Part shown: positions 1 to 6,544 of the stretch, piece by piece
Numbering within the stretch: the stretch's first letter is position 1
Layout of the letters: every line of letters begins with the position of its first letter
NCBI GenBank assembly: GCA_016935715.1
Contig: JAFGQJ010000369.1
Span: forward strand, 1-13,039
DNA length: 13,039 bases
Direction of reading: 5' to 3'
DNA from: Spirochaetales bacterium
Lineage (GTDB): Bacteria > Spirochaetota > Spirochaetia > SZUA-6 > DRHE01
Translations under genes and position numbers: made by a program
The notes under the pieces: model-generated
What the model was told of the DNA's origin: nothing
The model's database searches: none
Seen by the model: the letters and a program-made list of their open reading frames with translations, nothing else

Positions 1-67
1 ACACCAGAACCGAAGCCGCGCCCAGGCAGAACAGGATAATCGCAACGCCGATGATGATCTCAACCAT
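1..67 (-). CDS. Small membrane protein, N-terminal fragment
   Basis: Only the first 22 codons are inside the window; the gene continues past the left edge. The visible residues begin MVEIIIGVAIILFCLGAA and form one uninterrupted hydrophobic stretch, so the N terminus is probably a membrane segment or an uncleaved signal anchor. An AGGAG motif lies 10 bases before the ATG at 67, and no in-frame start exists closer to it. A weak promoter is possible at 149-178, with two small hairpins in the leader. The gene lies downstream of korB on the same strand, so read-through is also possible. The family cannot be recognised from 22 residues. Confidence 0.5.
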   Translation of the reverse strand, partial: MVEIIIGVAIILFCLGAASVLV

Positions 68-107
68 GATGCAACAACTCCTGGTTTTTGCCGCTCCCCG
101 CTTTCAA

Positions 108-135
108 GAACCCCGCGGGTTCCGTCGCCTGCGAC
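108..135. repeat. Two adjacent perfect hairpins in the 68-187 intergenic gap
   Basis: The bases GAACCC (108-113) and GGGTTC (117-122) pair perfectly around a 3-base loop. Immediately beside them GTCGC (124-128) pairs with GCGAC (131-135) around 2 bases. A further GCGAC at 141-145 could compete for the same GTCGC arm. Neither stem is followed by a T tract on either strand, so this is not a standard intrinsic terminator. It may be a leader structure of the partial gene at 1-67 or a transcript-end structure of korB. Confidence 0.4.
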
Positions 136-148
136 AAAAAGCGACACT

Positions 149-178
149 AATATAATAGAAAACTTCTTCCCTTGCCAC
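149..178 (-). promoter_or_regulatory. Weak candidate sigma-70 promoter
   Basis: On the minus strand GTGGCA (173-178, 4 of 6 matches to TTGACA) is separated by 18 bases from TATATT (149-154, 4 of 6 to TATAAT), inside a short AT-rich island in otherwise GC-rich DNA. It would transcribe the partial membrane-protein gene with a leader of about 75 bases carrying the two hairpins. The match is modest. Confidence 0.3.
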
Positions 179-187
179 CAGCGCCGC

Positions 188-1048
188 CTACAGGTAACGC
201 TCCATGATCGAGGGTATGGAGGGAGTCTTTCCGTTGGAGCTGTAGCGCCTGAGGGCGCTCTGATGGAGCTGCTGCAGCCGTTCATCCAGGGTCGGTTTTT
301 CCACGCGGTAGAAGATCCCCGTGTACAGCGGATCGCGGCTGCAGGCAAGCTGCAGGGCCGCAGCCCTGTCTCCGGGCCGATGATCCTCCGGCAGCGGCCG
401 CAGCCGCTCCCGCAACTGCCTCCAGGCGAGCACCGGGTAGGTGACGCAGGGGGTGAGGATGTGCAGGACCGCGAATCCCGGGTGGCGTATCGCCTCCGTG
501 ATGATCCGGGCCATCTGCTCGATCTGCACGCTGCTCGCCCGGGCCACGAAGGAGGCGTCGTAGGCCAGCAGGATGGGCAGCACCTCCAGCGCATCCTCGG
601 GGGAACCGTAGGGAGCGGTCTTGGTCAGGCAGCCCCACGGCGTGGTGGGGGAAGACTGCCCCTTGGTCAGTCCGTAGGTGTTGTTGTCCAGGATCAGGAA
701 GGTCAGATCCACGTTCTTGCGTGCCGCGTGGGGCAGGTGGCCGCCCCCGATGCCCAGGCTGTCTCCGTCGCCGCCGACCACGAGCACGGTCAGGTCGGGA
801 CGGGCCGTCTTCACGCCCGTGGCGATCGGCAGGGCCCGTCCGTGGGTTCCGTGCAGGGCATATACGTTCAGGTAGTGGGAAAAACGCCCCGAGCAGCCGA
901 TCCCCGAGATCACGGCGGTCTGCTGCGGCGCCACCTGCAGCTCCTCGAGAGCTTTCTCCACCGCCCGCAGCACCCCGTAGTTGCCGCAGCCGGAACACCA
1001 CACGGGCCGGATCTGTTTTCGTTTATAGTTTCGCGATGCTGTACTCAT
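188..1048 (-). CDS. korB: 2-oxoacid:ferredoxin oxidoreductase, beta (TPP-binding) subunit
   Basis: This 286-residue protein is the thiamine-diphosphate subunit of a KorAB-type enzyme, which decarboxylates a 2-oxoacid with CoA and reduces ferredoxin in the cytoplasm, or runs in reverse to fix CO2. The family's N-terminal WCSGCGN motif is at residues 17-23. The TPP/Mg motif starts with GDGDS at 94-98 and ends with the DNNTYG stretch at 121-126, followed by GQSSPTTP. No ferredoxin domain is present, as usual for this subunit type. The ATG at 1048 lies inside korA, giving a 26-base overlap, and the only upstream purine stretch is weak (GCGGGAA), so translation is probably coupled to korA. 2-Oxoglutarate is the commonest substrate in this family, but pyruvate or other 2-oxoacids cannot be excluded from motifs. 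Confidence 0.93.
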   Translation of the reverse strand: MSTASRNYKRKQIRPVWCSGCGNYGVLRAVEKALEELQVAPQQTAVISGIGCSGRFSHYLNVYALHGTHGRALPIATGVKTARPDLTVLVVGGDGDSLGIGGGHLPHAARKNVDLTFLILDNNTYGLTKGQSSPTTPWGCLTKTAPYGSPEDALEVLPILLAYDASFVARASSVQIEQMARIITEAIRHPGFAVLHILTPCVTYPVLAWRQLRERLRPLPEDHRPGDRAAALQLACSRDPLYTGIFYRVEKPTLDERLQQLHQSALRRYSSNGKTPSIPSIMERYL

Positions 1049-2864
1049 CGATGATTCCCGCTACTTTCTCGATCCCCCTCAGGATCTCCTCCGGCGTGAT
1101 GGGGATCCCCTCGCACTTGTGCAGCTCGATCGCCTTGACGCCGAAGTGGGCCTTGATGTGGTGGGCGAACTGGCCGGTATAGTTTTCCTCCACGATGATC
1201 AGATGCTCCAGGCGCACCAGGAAATTGGAGATCTGCCGGTGCGGCATCGGTGAGAGCGTGTGGGGATGCATGTGGCGCACGTAGATGCCCCGCTCCTCGG
1301 CCAGGCAGCGGGCCTCCCGGATGGCCCCGGCGGTCGAACCCCAGCCCATGATGCCGATCTTGGCGTCGGAACGGCCCCAGATCTCGATCGGGTTGGTATC
1401 GAAGGAACGGGCGATGACCTCCATCTTGCGAAAGCGCTTGCGGCTCATCTGCAGGTGATTCTCCGGGGAGTAATCGGGATAGCCTCTTTCGGTGTGTTCC
1501 AGTCCTGTGGCCAGGTACTGGCCGTCCGGCGTGCCCGGCCGGGCGATCGGGGAGACGCCGTCGGCGGTGATGCGGAATCGCCGGTAATCCTCCAGGTCTT
1601 TGGCCTTGGGCTCGGCCCGGTCGATCAGATTGATGAACTCCGGCCGCGGTATCTTCACCTTGGTCCTGGCGACGTGGCTGTCCAGGCGGATGATCTGGGA
1701 CAGGTCGGGCATCTGCACCGTGGCCTTGCGCAGGCCGATCGACTGATCGGTGAGCATGATCACCGGAAGCTGATAGCGTTCGGCCAGGTTGAAGGCCCGG
1801 ATCGTCTGATAGAAGCTGTCCTCCACCGAGGTGGGGGCCAGAACGATGCGGGGACTCTCCCCCGAGACCCCGTAGACGGCCAGGTTCAGGTCCGACTGCT
1901 CGGTCTTCGTGGGAAGCCCGGTGCTGGGTCCGCCCCTCTGTACATCCACCACCACCAGCGGGACCTCGATCATCGAGGCCAGATTGAGCTGTTCGGTCAT
2001 CAGCTGCAGACCCGGTCCCGAGGTGGAGGTGAGCGCCTTCTGGCCGGCGAAGGAGGCGCCGATGGCCGCGGACACCGCGGCGATCTCATCCTCCATCTGC
2101 ACGGCCCGGCCGTCCACCAGGGGGAACAACCGGGTCAGGGTCTCGAAGATCGGGGTGGCCGGCGTGATCGGGTAGCTGGCGGCGAAACGACAGCCCGCCA
2201 CCAGGGCTCCCAGGGCGATCGCCTCGTTTCCCGACAGCATCATGTACTGGGGCCCCTTGGGCTTCAGGTCCGCCATGAGCAGAATCCGCGGCCAGCCCTG
2301 GCCGGCGGCGTAGTCGTAGCCGCAGCTCAGAGCCGCCAGGTTCCTCTTTACGACTTCCGCGCCTTTGGCCGCGAATCGATCCCGCACCAGCTCCGCGAGA
2401 ATACCCTGATCCATCTCCACCAGATAGCCCAGGGCGCCCAGGGCCACGATGTTTTTGCCCAGGGCGCTGCCGGTAGCCTGTTTCGATAGATCGGTGAGGG
2501 GCAGAGACAGGACCGAGGTTTCGAGCCCGTCTGGAAGCTGAACGGTCCCGGGATCATAGATGAGGGTGCCCGAGGGTTTCAGATCCCTGATCGTGCGCTC
2601 CAGGGCGGGTTGATTGAACGCCACCAGGCAGTCCAGCCTGCTTCCCAGTGAGTAGATCGTCCAGTCTCTAACCCGGATCTGGACCATGGCGAATCCGCCG
2701 CGCATCTCCGCCGGGTAGGTCAGGAAGGTGAACACGTGATACTCGGTGCGGGCAGCCGCTCTGGCGAACAGCTCTCCGCAGCTGATCACCCCCTCCCCTC
2801 CCTCACCGGCAACGCGGAGGATGAAATCGATTTCCGAATGGAAGTCCTTCTTCTTCGCGATCAT
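1023..2864 (-). CDS. korA: 2-oxoacid:ferredoxin oxidoreductase, fused gamma-alpha subunit
   Basis: This 613-residue chain carries a gamma (POR) domain at about residues 10-190 (GEGGEG near 20-25) fused to an alpha domain from about 208. The alpha domain shows SGNEAIALGA, YPITPAT at 231-237, a Glu in MEDE at 257-260 and the family-typical GGPSTGLPTKTEQSDL near 311-326. The fused gamma-alpha order is the usual form for two-subunit KOR enzymes. I place the start at the ATG at 2864. The frame can be extended to a TTG at 2963, but that codon lies inside the -35 element of a good promoter, and the extra 33 residues do not look conserved. No clear Shine-Dalgarno precedes 2864. The gene overlaps korB by 26 bases. 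No separate ferredoxin subunit gene is in the window. Confidence 0.92.
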   Translation of the reverse strand: MIAKKKDFHSEIDFILRVAGEGGEGVISCGELFARAAARTEYHVFTFLTYPAEMRGGFAMVQIRVRDWTIYSLGSRLDCLVAFNQPALERTIRDLKPSGTLIYDPGTVQLPDGLETSVLSLPLTDLSKQATGSALGKNIVALGALGYLVEMDQGILAELVRDRFAAKGAEVVKRNLAALSCGYDYAAGQGWPRILLMADLKPKGPQYMMLSGNEAIALGALVAGCRFAASYPITPATPIFETLTRLFPLVDGRAVQMEDEIAAVSAAIGASFAGQKALTSTSGPGLQLMTEQLNLASMIEVPLVVVDVQRGGPSTGLPTKTEQSDLNLAVYGVSGESPRIVLAPTSVEDSFYQTIRAFNLAERYQLPVIMLTDQSIGLRKATVQMPDLSQIIRLDSHVARTKVKIPRPEFINLIDRAEPKAKDLEDYRRFRITADGVSPIARPGTPDGQYLATGLEHTERGYPDYSPENHLQMSRKRFRKMEVIARSFDTNPIEIWGRSDAKIGIMGWGSTAGAIREARCLAEERGIYVRHMHPHTLSPMPHRQISNFLVRLEHLIIVEENYTGQFAHHIKAHFGVKAIELHKCEGIPITPEEILRGIEKVAGIIDEYSIAKL

Positions 2865-2909
2865 AGCTTTCGGTGCGCAGACAGCAGGGATCGAAGAGAA
2901 GCGGTTCCC

Positions 2910-2924
2910 GCCGGCTGCGCCGGC
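2910..2924 (-). repeat. Hairpin in the korA leader
   Basis: GCCGGC (2919-2924) and GCCGGC (2910-2915) flank a 3-base loop, giving a 6-bp all-GC stem. It falls just after the predicted korA transcription start (about 2928) and about 45 bases before the ATG. Because each arm is itself a palindrome, other pairings are possible. No function can be assigned. Confidence 0.4.
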
Positions 2925-2934
2925 ACCGTCTCCT

Positions 2935-2963
2935 ATTGTAACCTCCGGTCCAACCGCCGGCAA
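2935..2963 (-). promoter_or_regulatory. Sigma-70-like promoter of korAB
   Basis: On the minus strand TTGCCG (2958-2963, 4 of 6 to TTGACA) is followed after exactly 17 bases by TACAAT (2935-2940, 5 of 6 to TATAAT). Transcription would begin near 2928, giving a leader of about 64 bases before the korA ATG at 2864. The element decides the korA start, because the alternative TTG codon at 2963 would sit upstream of the transcript. Confidence 0.6.
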
Positions 2964-3002
2964 GCTCCTGTCCGTAAGTGGCCTTGTTTCCCGCTTATGT
3001 GC

Positions 3003-3008
3003 TATGAT
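3003..3008 (+). promoter_or_regulatory. -10 element of a probable leaderless promoter
   Basis: TATGAT (5 of 6 to TATAAT) ends 5 bases before the ATG at 3014, so transcription from it would begin at or next to the A of the start codon. The preceding 25 bases contain no Shine-Dalgarno, and an in-frame TGA at 3005-3007 rules out an upstream start. No convincing -35 hexamer was found at 16-18 bp spacing. The arrangement fits a leaderless mRNA for the three-gene sugar cassette. Confidence 0.45.
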
Positions 3009-3013
3009 CTCGC

Positions 3014-3754
3014 ATGGATTTCGTCTGCCTGGCCGCGGGAAAGGGGACGCGCTTTGCCTCCCTGGACAGGTACCTGCAGAAATGCATGTACCCGGTGGGC
3101 CCGTATCCCTTCATGGAGTACAGCCTCCGGAATCTGCCGCGGGACGGTGAGGGGGAGGACCGCCTGACTTTCGTCGTGGGCTGCCACGCCGAACAGATCG
3201 TGTCGTATTTCGGGGATTCCTACGAGGGTATCCCGGTCCGCTACGTGGCTCAGAGTGAACCGCTCGGCACGGCGCACGCGGTGGCGGTGGCACAGCGGGC
3301 ATTCGGGTTCACCAGCCCGGCGGTCATCTGGTTGGGCGATCTGTACGTTCCGGCGCGCGCTTTCCGGGATGTACTGTCGCACCCCTGCCCCAATGTCCTC
3401 ACGCTGAAACTCTGCCTCCGGGAGCGGGGAGACGTGGTACCCGAGAACCGCAACATCGTCGTGGAAACCGAGGGCGACCGGGTCGTGCGCTGCTGGAAGG
3501 GCGGCGGAGACCTGTACGACGTCGGCCTGTGGAAGCTCGGACCCGGGGTTCTCGGCAGAATCGGCGGCTCCAGCACGGACGAGCAGCGCATGCTGCTGAA
3601 CCTGCAGCACCTGCTCGAGCAGGGAACGGAGATGCACGCCGTGCTCACCGATCAGTGGATCCACCTGGGCGCTACCGAGCCCTCCCTGGAGGAGAACCTG
3701 CGCGAAGTGGTTAGGCGATTGCAGGAAGAAACGCAGCCGGAGCATGGAAAATGA
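3014..3754 (+). CDS. Sugar-phosphate nucleotidyltransferase (NTP_transferase family)
   Basis: The 246-residue protein is a Rossmann-fold nucleotidyltransferase expected to join a sugar 1-phosphate to a nucleoside triphosphate, giving an NDP-sugar and pyrophosphate. The signature loop LAAGKGTRF is at residues 6-14. The conserved phosphate-binding Lys is at 23, although the usual Pro before it is Gln (QKCMYPVG). EPLGTA lies at 82-87, and the metal-binding Asp is at 109 in WLGDLYV. Length suits the short HddC/RmlA-core type without a C-terminal hexapeptide domain. The start is fixed by an in-frame stop two codons upstream and has no ribosome binding site, suggesting a leaderless transcript. The stop overlaps the kinase start (ATGA), so the two are co-translated. 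Base and sugar specificity are not readable; an HddC-like guanylyltransferase is plausible given the HddA-like neighbour. Confidence 0.85.
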   Translation: MDFVCLAAGKGTRFASLDRYLQKCMYPVGPYPFMEYSLRNLPRDGEGEDRLTFVVGCHAEQIVSYFGDSYEGIPVRYVAQSEPLGTAHAVAVAQRAFGFTSPAVIWLGDLYVPARAFRDVLSHPCPNVLTLKLCLRERGDVVPENRNIVVETEGDRVVRCWKGGGDLYDVGLWKLGPGVLGRIGGSSTDEQRMLLNLQHLLEQGTEMHAVLTDQWIHLGATEPSLEENLREVVRRLQEETQPEHGK

Positions 3755-4737
3755 GCATCCCAATGGGAAGGTTGGCCGTTTCCAAGACACCGCTGAGGGC
3801 GCCCTTCGCCGGGGGCCTTACGGATCTCAAGTCCTATGCTCACAGGTTCGGAGGGGTGACCGTGAGCTGCACGATCGACAGGTACGTGTACGTGGCCGCC
3901 AAGCGAAATCACGAGCCCTGCTACAACCTGCGTTATCTCGACGTGCTGGAACGGGTTTCGCAGGCCGGGCAGATCCGGCACGACCTTATCCGTGAATCGA
4001 TCAAGCTGACCGGTATGGACGGCGTGCCGCTCGAAATCGCGATCATGGTGGACCTGTACGCTGCCTGCGGCCTCGGCTCCTCGGGCGCCGTGACCGTCGG
4101 GATCCTTCATGCGCTCCATGCGCTGAAGGGGGAGAGGATCGAGCGGTACGCGTTGCTGCAGGAGGCGGCCCACGTAGAGGTCGACATCCTCCAGGGTGCC
4201 TCAGGCTACCACGATCCGGCCATCTGCACGCTCGGAGGTCTGCGGCTCATCGAATACACATCCAGCGGCATCACCAGCCGCCCGCTTCAGGCGGGCGCCG
4301 ACATGAAGAGGCGCTTCGCCGACTCCCTCATGTTCTTCTACAGCGGCGTGCACAACCAGAGCAGACCCTCGCTGGTCGCGCTCGGGAACCGGATGCACAC
4401 CGTCTACCCCCACATGCACCGGATCCGGGAGATCGGCTACGAGCTGGAGCGGGCGTTTCGCGACGGAGACATCCAGCGGGCGGCTGCGATCATCGGAGAG
4501 CAGCAGGAGCTCAAGCAGAAGCTTCCGGGCAACTTCGTGAACGACTTCGTCCTGGACGTGACCGCCCGGGTCAGGAGCGTGGGCGCTTTCGCCCAGCTTC
4601 CGGGGGGGAAGATCAGTGCGTTCGTCATCGTCTGCTGTCCCGACGGCCGCAAGGACGAGGTGCGGCGGGTTCTTTCCGACCTCCAGGAGGTGGAGATCGG
4701 GCTGGTCGAAACCGGAACCCAGGCCCGCATCGTATGA
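3751..4737 (+). CDS. GHMP-family sugar kinase, HddA-like, atypical
   Basis: This 328-residue protein belongs to the GHMP kinases and most resembles D-glycero-D-manno-heptose 7-phosphate kinase (HddA) and relatives, which phosphorylate the anomeric hydroxyl to make a sugar 1-phosphate. The N-terminal TPLRAPFAGGLTDL (13-26) matches the family's TPFRISFVGGGTDL. The ATP loop AACGLGSSGAV is at 104-114, and an acidic HVEVDIL segment is at 141-147. The stretch normally reading GKQDQYAAAYGG is here GYHDPAICTLGG (152-163): it keeps the Asp (155) but loses the Lys and Gln. The usual C-terminal GAGGGGF motif is replaced by AQLPGGKISAF. The start overlaps the previous stop by ATGA and has GGAG 8 bases upstream. 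The product would feed the nucleotidyltransferase just before it. The substrate is unknown and may not be a heptose. Confidence 0.82.
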   Translation: MSIPMGRLAVSKTPLRAPFAGGLTDLKSYAHRFGGVTVSCTIDRYVYVAAKRNHEPCYNLRYLDVLERVSQAGQIRHDLIRESIKLTGMDGVPLEIAIMVDLYAACGLGSSGAVTVGILHALHALKGERIERYALLQEAAHVEVDILQGASGYHDPAICTLGGLRLIEYTSSGITSRPLQAGADMKRRFADSLMFFYSGVHNQSRPSLVALGNRMHTVYPHMHRIREIGYELERAFRDGDIQRAAAIIGEQQELKQKLPGNFVNDFVLDVTARVRSVGAFAQLPGGKISAFVIVCCPDGRKDEVRRVLSDLQEVEIGLVETGTQARIV

Positions 4738-6017
4738 ACGGAACCGACGACAGACCCTGCATTCTCTTCGCCACCGTGGCCGCCGGCGGCTCGCACGTGA
4801 GCACGGCCCAGGCGATGAAGGAGGCGATAGAGACGCACTATCCGGGGCGGTACCGGCTGGAGATATCGGAGATCATGGTCGAATACGGTTTCCGCGATCT
4901 CGACCGCAGGCACAAGGCGCTTTGGCGCCTCGCTCTTCAGCACCCCTGGTCCATATGGCTCGTGCAAGGGGTGATAGACGCCCTGCCGCAGATATCGGTC
5001 CCCGTCCAGAAGCTCATGCTGCGCAGCTTCTCCCGCCGGGCGGCGCGCAGGCTCTCCCGACCTCCGCGACCGGACCTGGTGATCGTGAACCACGGGCCTC
5101 TCACCCTCGGATTGACCCAGGCGCAGCGGAAGTTCGGGTTGCAGGTGCCGGTGGTGACCTTCGAAACTTCCACGCGGAACGCCAACGCTTTGTGGGCCGC
5201 GCCGGACACCGAGCGTTTCATCACCGCTTCCCGGGCATCCCAGCACCGGCTGCACCGTCTGGGCGTTCCCATGGACAGGATCGACGTGGTCGGTTATCCG
5301 GTGAGACAGGCCTTCATCCACGCGCCTTCGAAGGCCGTGGCTCGAAAGGCCATCGGGCTGGAGGAGGCATCCACCTGCCTGGTCTCCCTCGGCGGAGAAG
5401 GGTTAGGCGCGGAGCCTGAACAGCTGATCAAGGCGCTGAAGCGCCACGACGAGGGGATGCAGATCGTGGTCATTGCGGGCCGCAACAGGGAGCTGCGGGA
5501 GCGGCTGGAACGGCTCGCCGCTGGAATGCGGCGCGTGCACGTGCGGGGGTTCGTGGATGACATGGCCCTGTACGTTGCCGCATCCGACATCGTAGTCGGG
5601 AAATCAGGACCGGCCACCGTCTACGAGACGCTCGCCGTGGGGCGGCCGCTGCTCTCGCCGCAGAAGTTCGGGCCCTCGGAGAGCCGGCTCCTGCGGGTCC
5701 TGGAGCGGCTGGGCGTGGGGGGCTATTTCCCGGACGTGGAGAGGCTCAGCGCCGAGGCGACGCGCTACCTGGGGTGCCCGGCGGCGCTCCAGCGCGTCCA
5801 CCGGATCAGCCGCGCCTTCGATTTCGCCGGCATGGCCGAACGGCTGGCGCGGTACATCACCCACTACGCCAAGCACGGGGAACCGGACCCGGATGCCGTC
5901 GGCCGGGGCCTGCGTTTTTTCGCCGTTCGGCTGGAACAGGCCCGGCCGGGACAGGCCCGGTCTGTACCAACAGGCCTGATCAGCCGCCGGGATTCCAGAG
6001 ATACCTGGACAGGCTGA
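4734..6017 (+). CDS. GT28/MGDG-synthase-like glycosyltransferase
   Basis: The 427-residue protein has the two-domain GT-B layout of UgtP/MGDG-synthase and MurG enzymes, which transfer sugar from an NDP-sugar to a lipid or lipid-linked acceptor at the inner face of the membrane. The N-terminal acceptor domain carries AAGGSHVSTAQAM (16-28), equivalent to the family's GGGHxxAAxAL loop, with Gly-Gly-His changed to Gly-Gly-Ser-His. The C-terminal donor domain has the FVDDMALYVAASDIVVGKSG stretch from 273, leading into TVYETLAVGRPLL at 295-307, the UDP-sugar-binding region of GT28. No membrane segment is seen. It overlaps the kinase by ATGA and is the last gene of the cassette. Its final 38 bases overlap the convergent ATL gene, and its last 30 or so residues are low-complexity and look like an unconserved tail. 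Acceptor and sugar are unknown. Confidence 0.83.
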   Translation: MNGTDDRPCILFATVAAGGSHVSTAQAMKEAIETHYPGRYRLEISEIMVEYGFRDLDRRHKALWRLALQHPWSIWLVQGVIDALPQISVPVQKLMLRSFSRRAARRLSRPPRPDLVIVNHGPLTLGLTQAQRKFGLQVPVVTFETSTRNANALWAAPDTERFITASRASQHRLHRLGVPMDRIDVVGYPVRQAFIHAPSKAVARKAIGLEEASTCLVSLGGEGLGAEPEQLIKALKRHDEGMQIVVIAGRNRELRERLERLAAGMRRVHVRGFVDDMALYVAASDIVVGKSGPATVYETLAVGRPLLSPQKFGPSESRLLRVLERLGVGGYFPDVERLSAEATRYLGCPAALQRVHRISRAFDFAGMAERLARYITHYAKHGEPDPDAVGRGLRFFAVRLEQARPGQARSVPTGLISRRDSRDTWTG

Positions 6018-6297
6018 CCCGGCCCTTCCGGTCCACTATGATCCCCTCCGACTCCAGAGCCGTCTTCTGCTCTTCGAAGCCGCCGCCCACCGGCAGGGAG
6101 ATCCCGCCGCGGCTGTTGATGACCCGGTGCCAGGGCAGATTGTCCTTCCTGGAGGAGGAGTGCAGCAGCCAGGCGACCTGCCTGGAAGCCCGGTGGTTGC
6201 CGGCGCAGGCGGCGATCTGCCCGTAGGTGGCCACCCTGCCGGATGGGATATCCGCGATCAGGCGCTTCACCCGCCCGCTGAACCCCGGCTCGGCCAT
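5980..6297 (-). CDS. Alkyltransferase-like protein (ATL), DNA lesion-recognition
   Basis: This 105-residue protein has the DNA-binding domain of O6-alkylguanine-DNA alkyltransferases, but the acceptor motif PCHRV is PWHRV, with Trp at residue 56. By the known behaviour of ATL proteins it should bind and flip O6-alkylguanine without repairing it and channel the lesion to nucleotide excision repair. Other family marks are YGQIAACAG (25-33), the helix with ASRQVAWLL (37-45) and INSRGGIS (60-67). Length is normal for free-standing ATLs. I take the ATG at 6297; a TTG at 6324 would add nine residues and overlap the small upstream frame. The gene is convergent with the glycosyltransferase and overlaps its last 38 bases. 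Confidence 0.88.
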   Translation of the reverse strand: MAEPGFSGRVKRLIADIPSGRVATYGQIAACAGNHRASRQVAWLLHSSSRKDNLPWHRVINSRGGISLPVGGGFEEQKTALESEGIIVDRKGRVSLSRYLWNPGG

Positions 6298-6304
6298 CCC
6301 GTTC

Positions 6305-6406
6305 TCACGCCAGCCGCTCGGCAAGGTCCGAGCCGATGATCAGCGCCGCGATCTCATCCGGCGTCCGCTGCCTGCTGATTCGTTTCGAAACGGGAGAAAC
6401 ATGCAC
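6305..6406 (-). CDS. Possible 33-residue small protein upstream of the ATL gene
   Basis: A GTG at 6406 opens a 33-codon frame ending at a TGA at 6305-6307, seven bases before the ATL ATG at 6297. A strong GGAGG (6416-6420) lies nine bases before the GTG, and a promoter (6432-6460) predicts a transcript start near 6425, so promoter, ribosome site and start are consistently spaced. The second half has strongly GC-rich third positions like neighbouring genes and could form an amphipathic helix ending SDLAERLA. I recognise no family. It may be a real small protein translationally coupled to ATL or a regulatory leader; it could also be non-coding. Confidence 0.4.
   Translation of the reverse strand: MHVSPVSKRISRQRTPDEIAALIIGSDLAERLA
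6381..6392. repeat. 12-bp perfect palindrome CGTTTCGAAACG
   Basis: CGTTTCGAAACG reads the same on both strands. It lies about 35 bases downstream of the predicted start of the ATL transcript, within the small 33-codon frame. It could be an operator for a dimeric repressor or be due to chance; no second copy was noticed in the window. Confidence 0.3.
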
Positions 6407-6431
6407 CGCTCTGATCCTCCGGGTCTGGTCT

Positions 6432-6460
6432 ACTATACCACTCCGTTGTTCTCTTGCCCA
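6432..6460 (-). promoter_or_regulatory. Sigma-70-like promoter for the small frame and ATL gene
   Basis: On the minus strand TGGGCA (6455-6460, 4 of 6) and TATAGT (6432-6437, 5 of 6) are spaced by 17 bases. The predicted start near 6425 leaves just enough leader for the GGAGG at 6416-6420. Confidence 0.55.
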
Positions 6461-6469
6461 TCCACGCTA

Positions 6470-6498
6470 TTGGATGTCGCGGCAAGACAATGTAGTAT
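6470..6498 (+). promoter_or_regulatory. Candidate promoter for the C_GCAxxG_C_C gene
   Basis: TTGGAT (6470-6475) and TAGTAT (6493-6498) are 17 bases apart on the plus strand, giving a predicted start near 6505 and a leader of about 40 bases. Matches are moderate. Its -35 lies only nine bases from the -35 of the opposing promoter, so the two are back to back. Confidence 0.4.
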
Positions 6499-6544
6499 CG
6501 AATCCACGACGGGTAAAAGACACAAACCATAACAGGAGAAGTCG

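Noticed and set aside
263..1054. 263-codon open frame on the plus strand opposite korB
   Set aside because: It is antisense to a well-supported gene, and no motif, ribosome site or promoter was found.
1260..2489. 409-codon open frame on the plus strand, antisense to korA
   Set aside because: It is rich in Gly, Arg, His, Gln and Pro without any recognisable motif, lies wholly opposite the conserved korA gene, and is the expected shadow of high third-position GC.
2865..2963. N-terminal extension of korA to a TTG codon at 2963
   Set aside because: The TTG is part of the predicted -35 box, the AGGAG before it is only two bases away, and family N termini begin near the internal ATG at 2864.
5936..5960. 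Repeated ACAGGCCCGG near the 3' end of the glycosyltransferase gene
   Set aside because: There are only two copies inside a GC-rich coding tail, with no array or mobile-element context.
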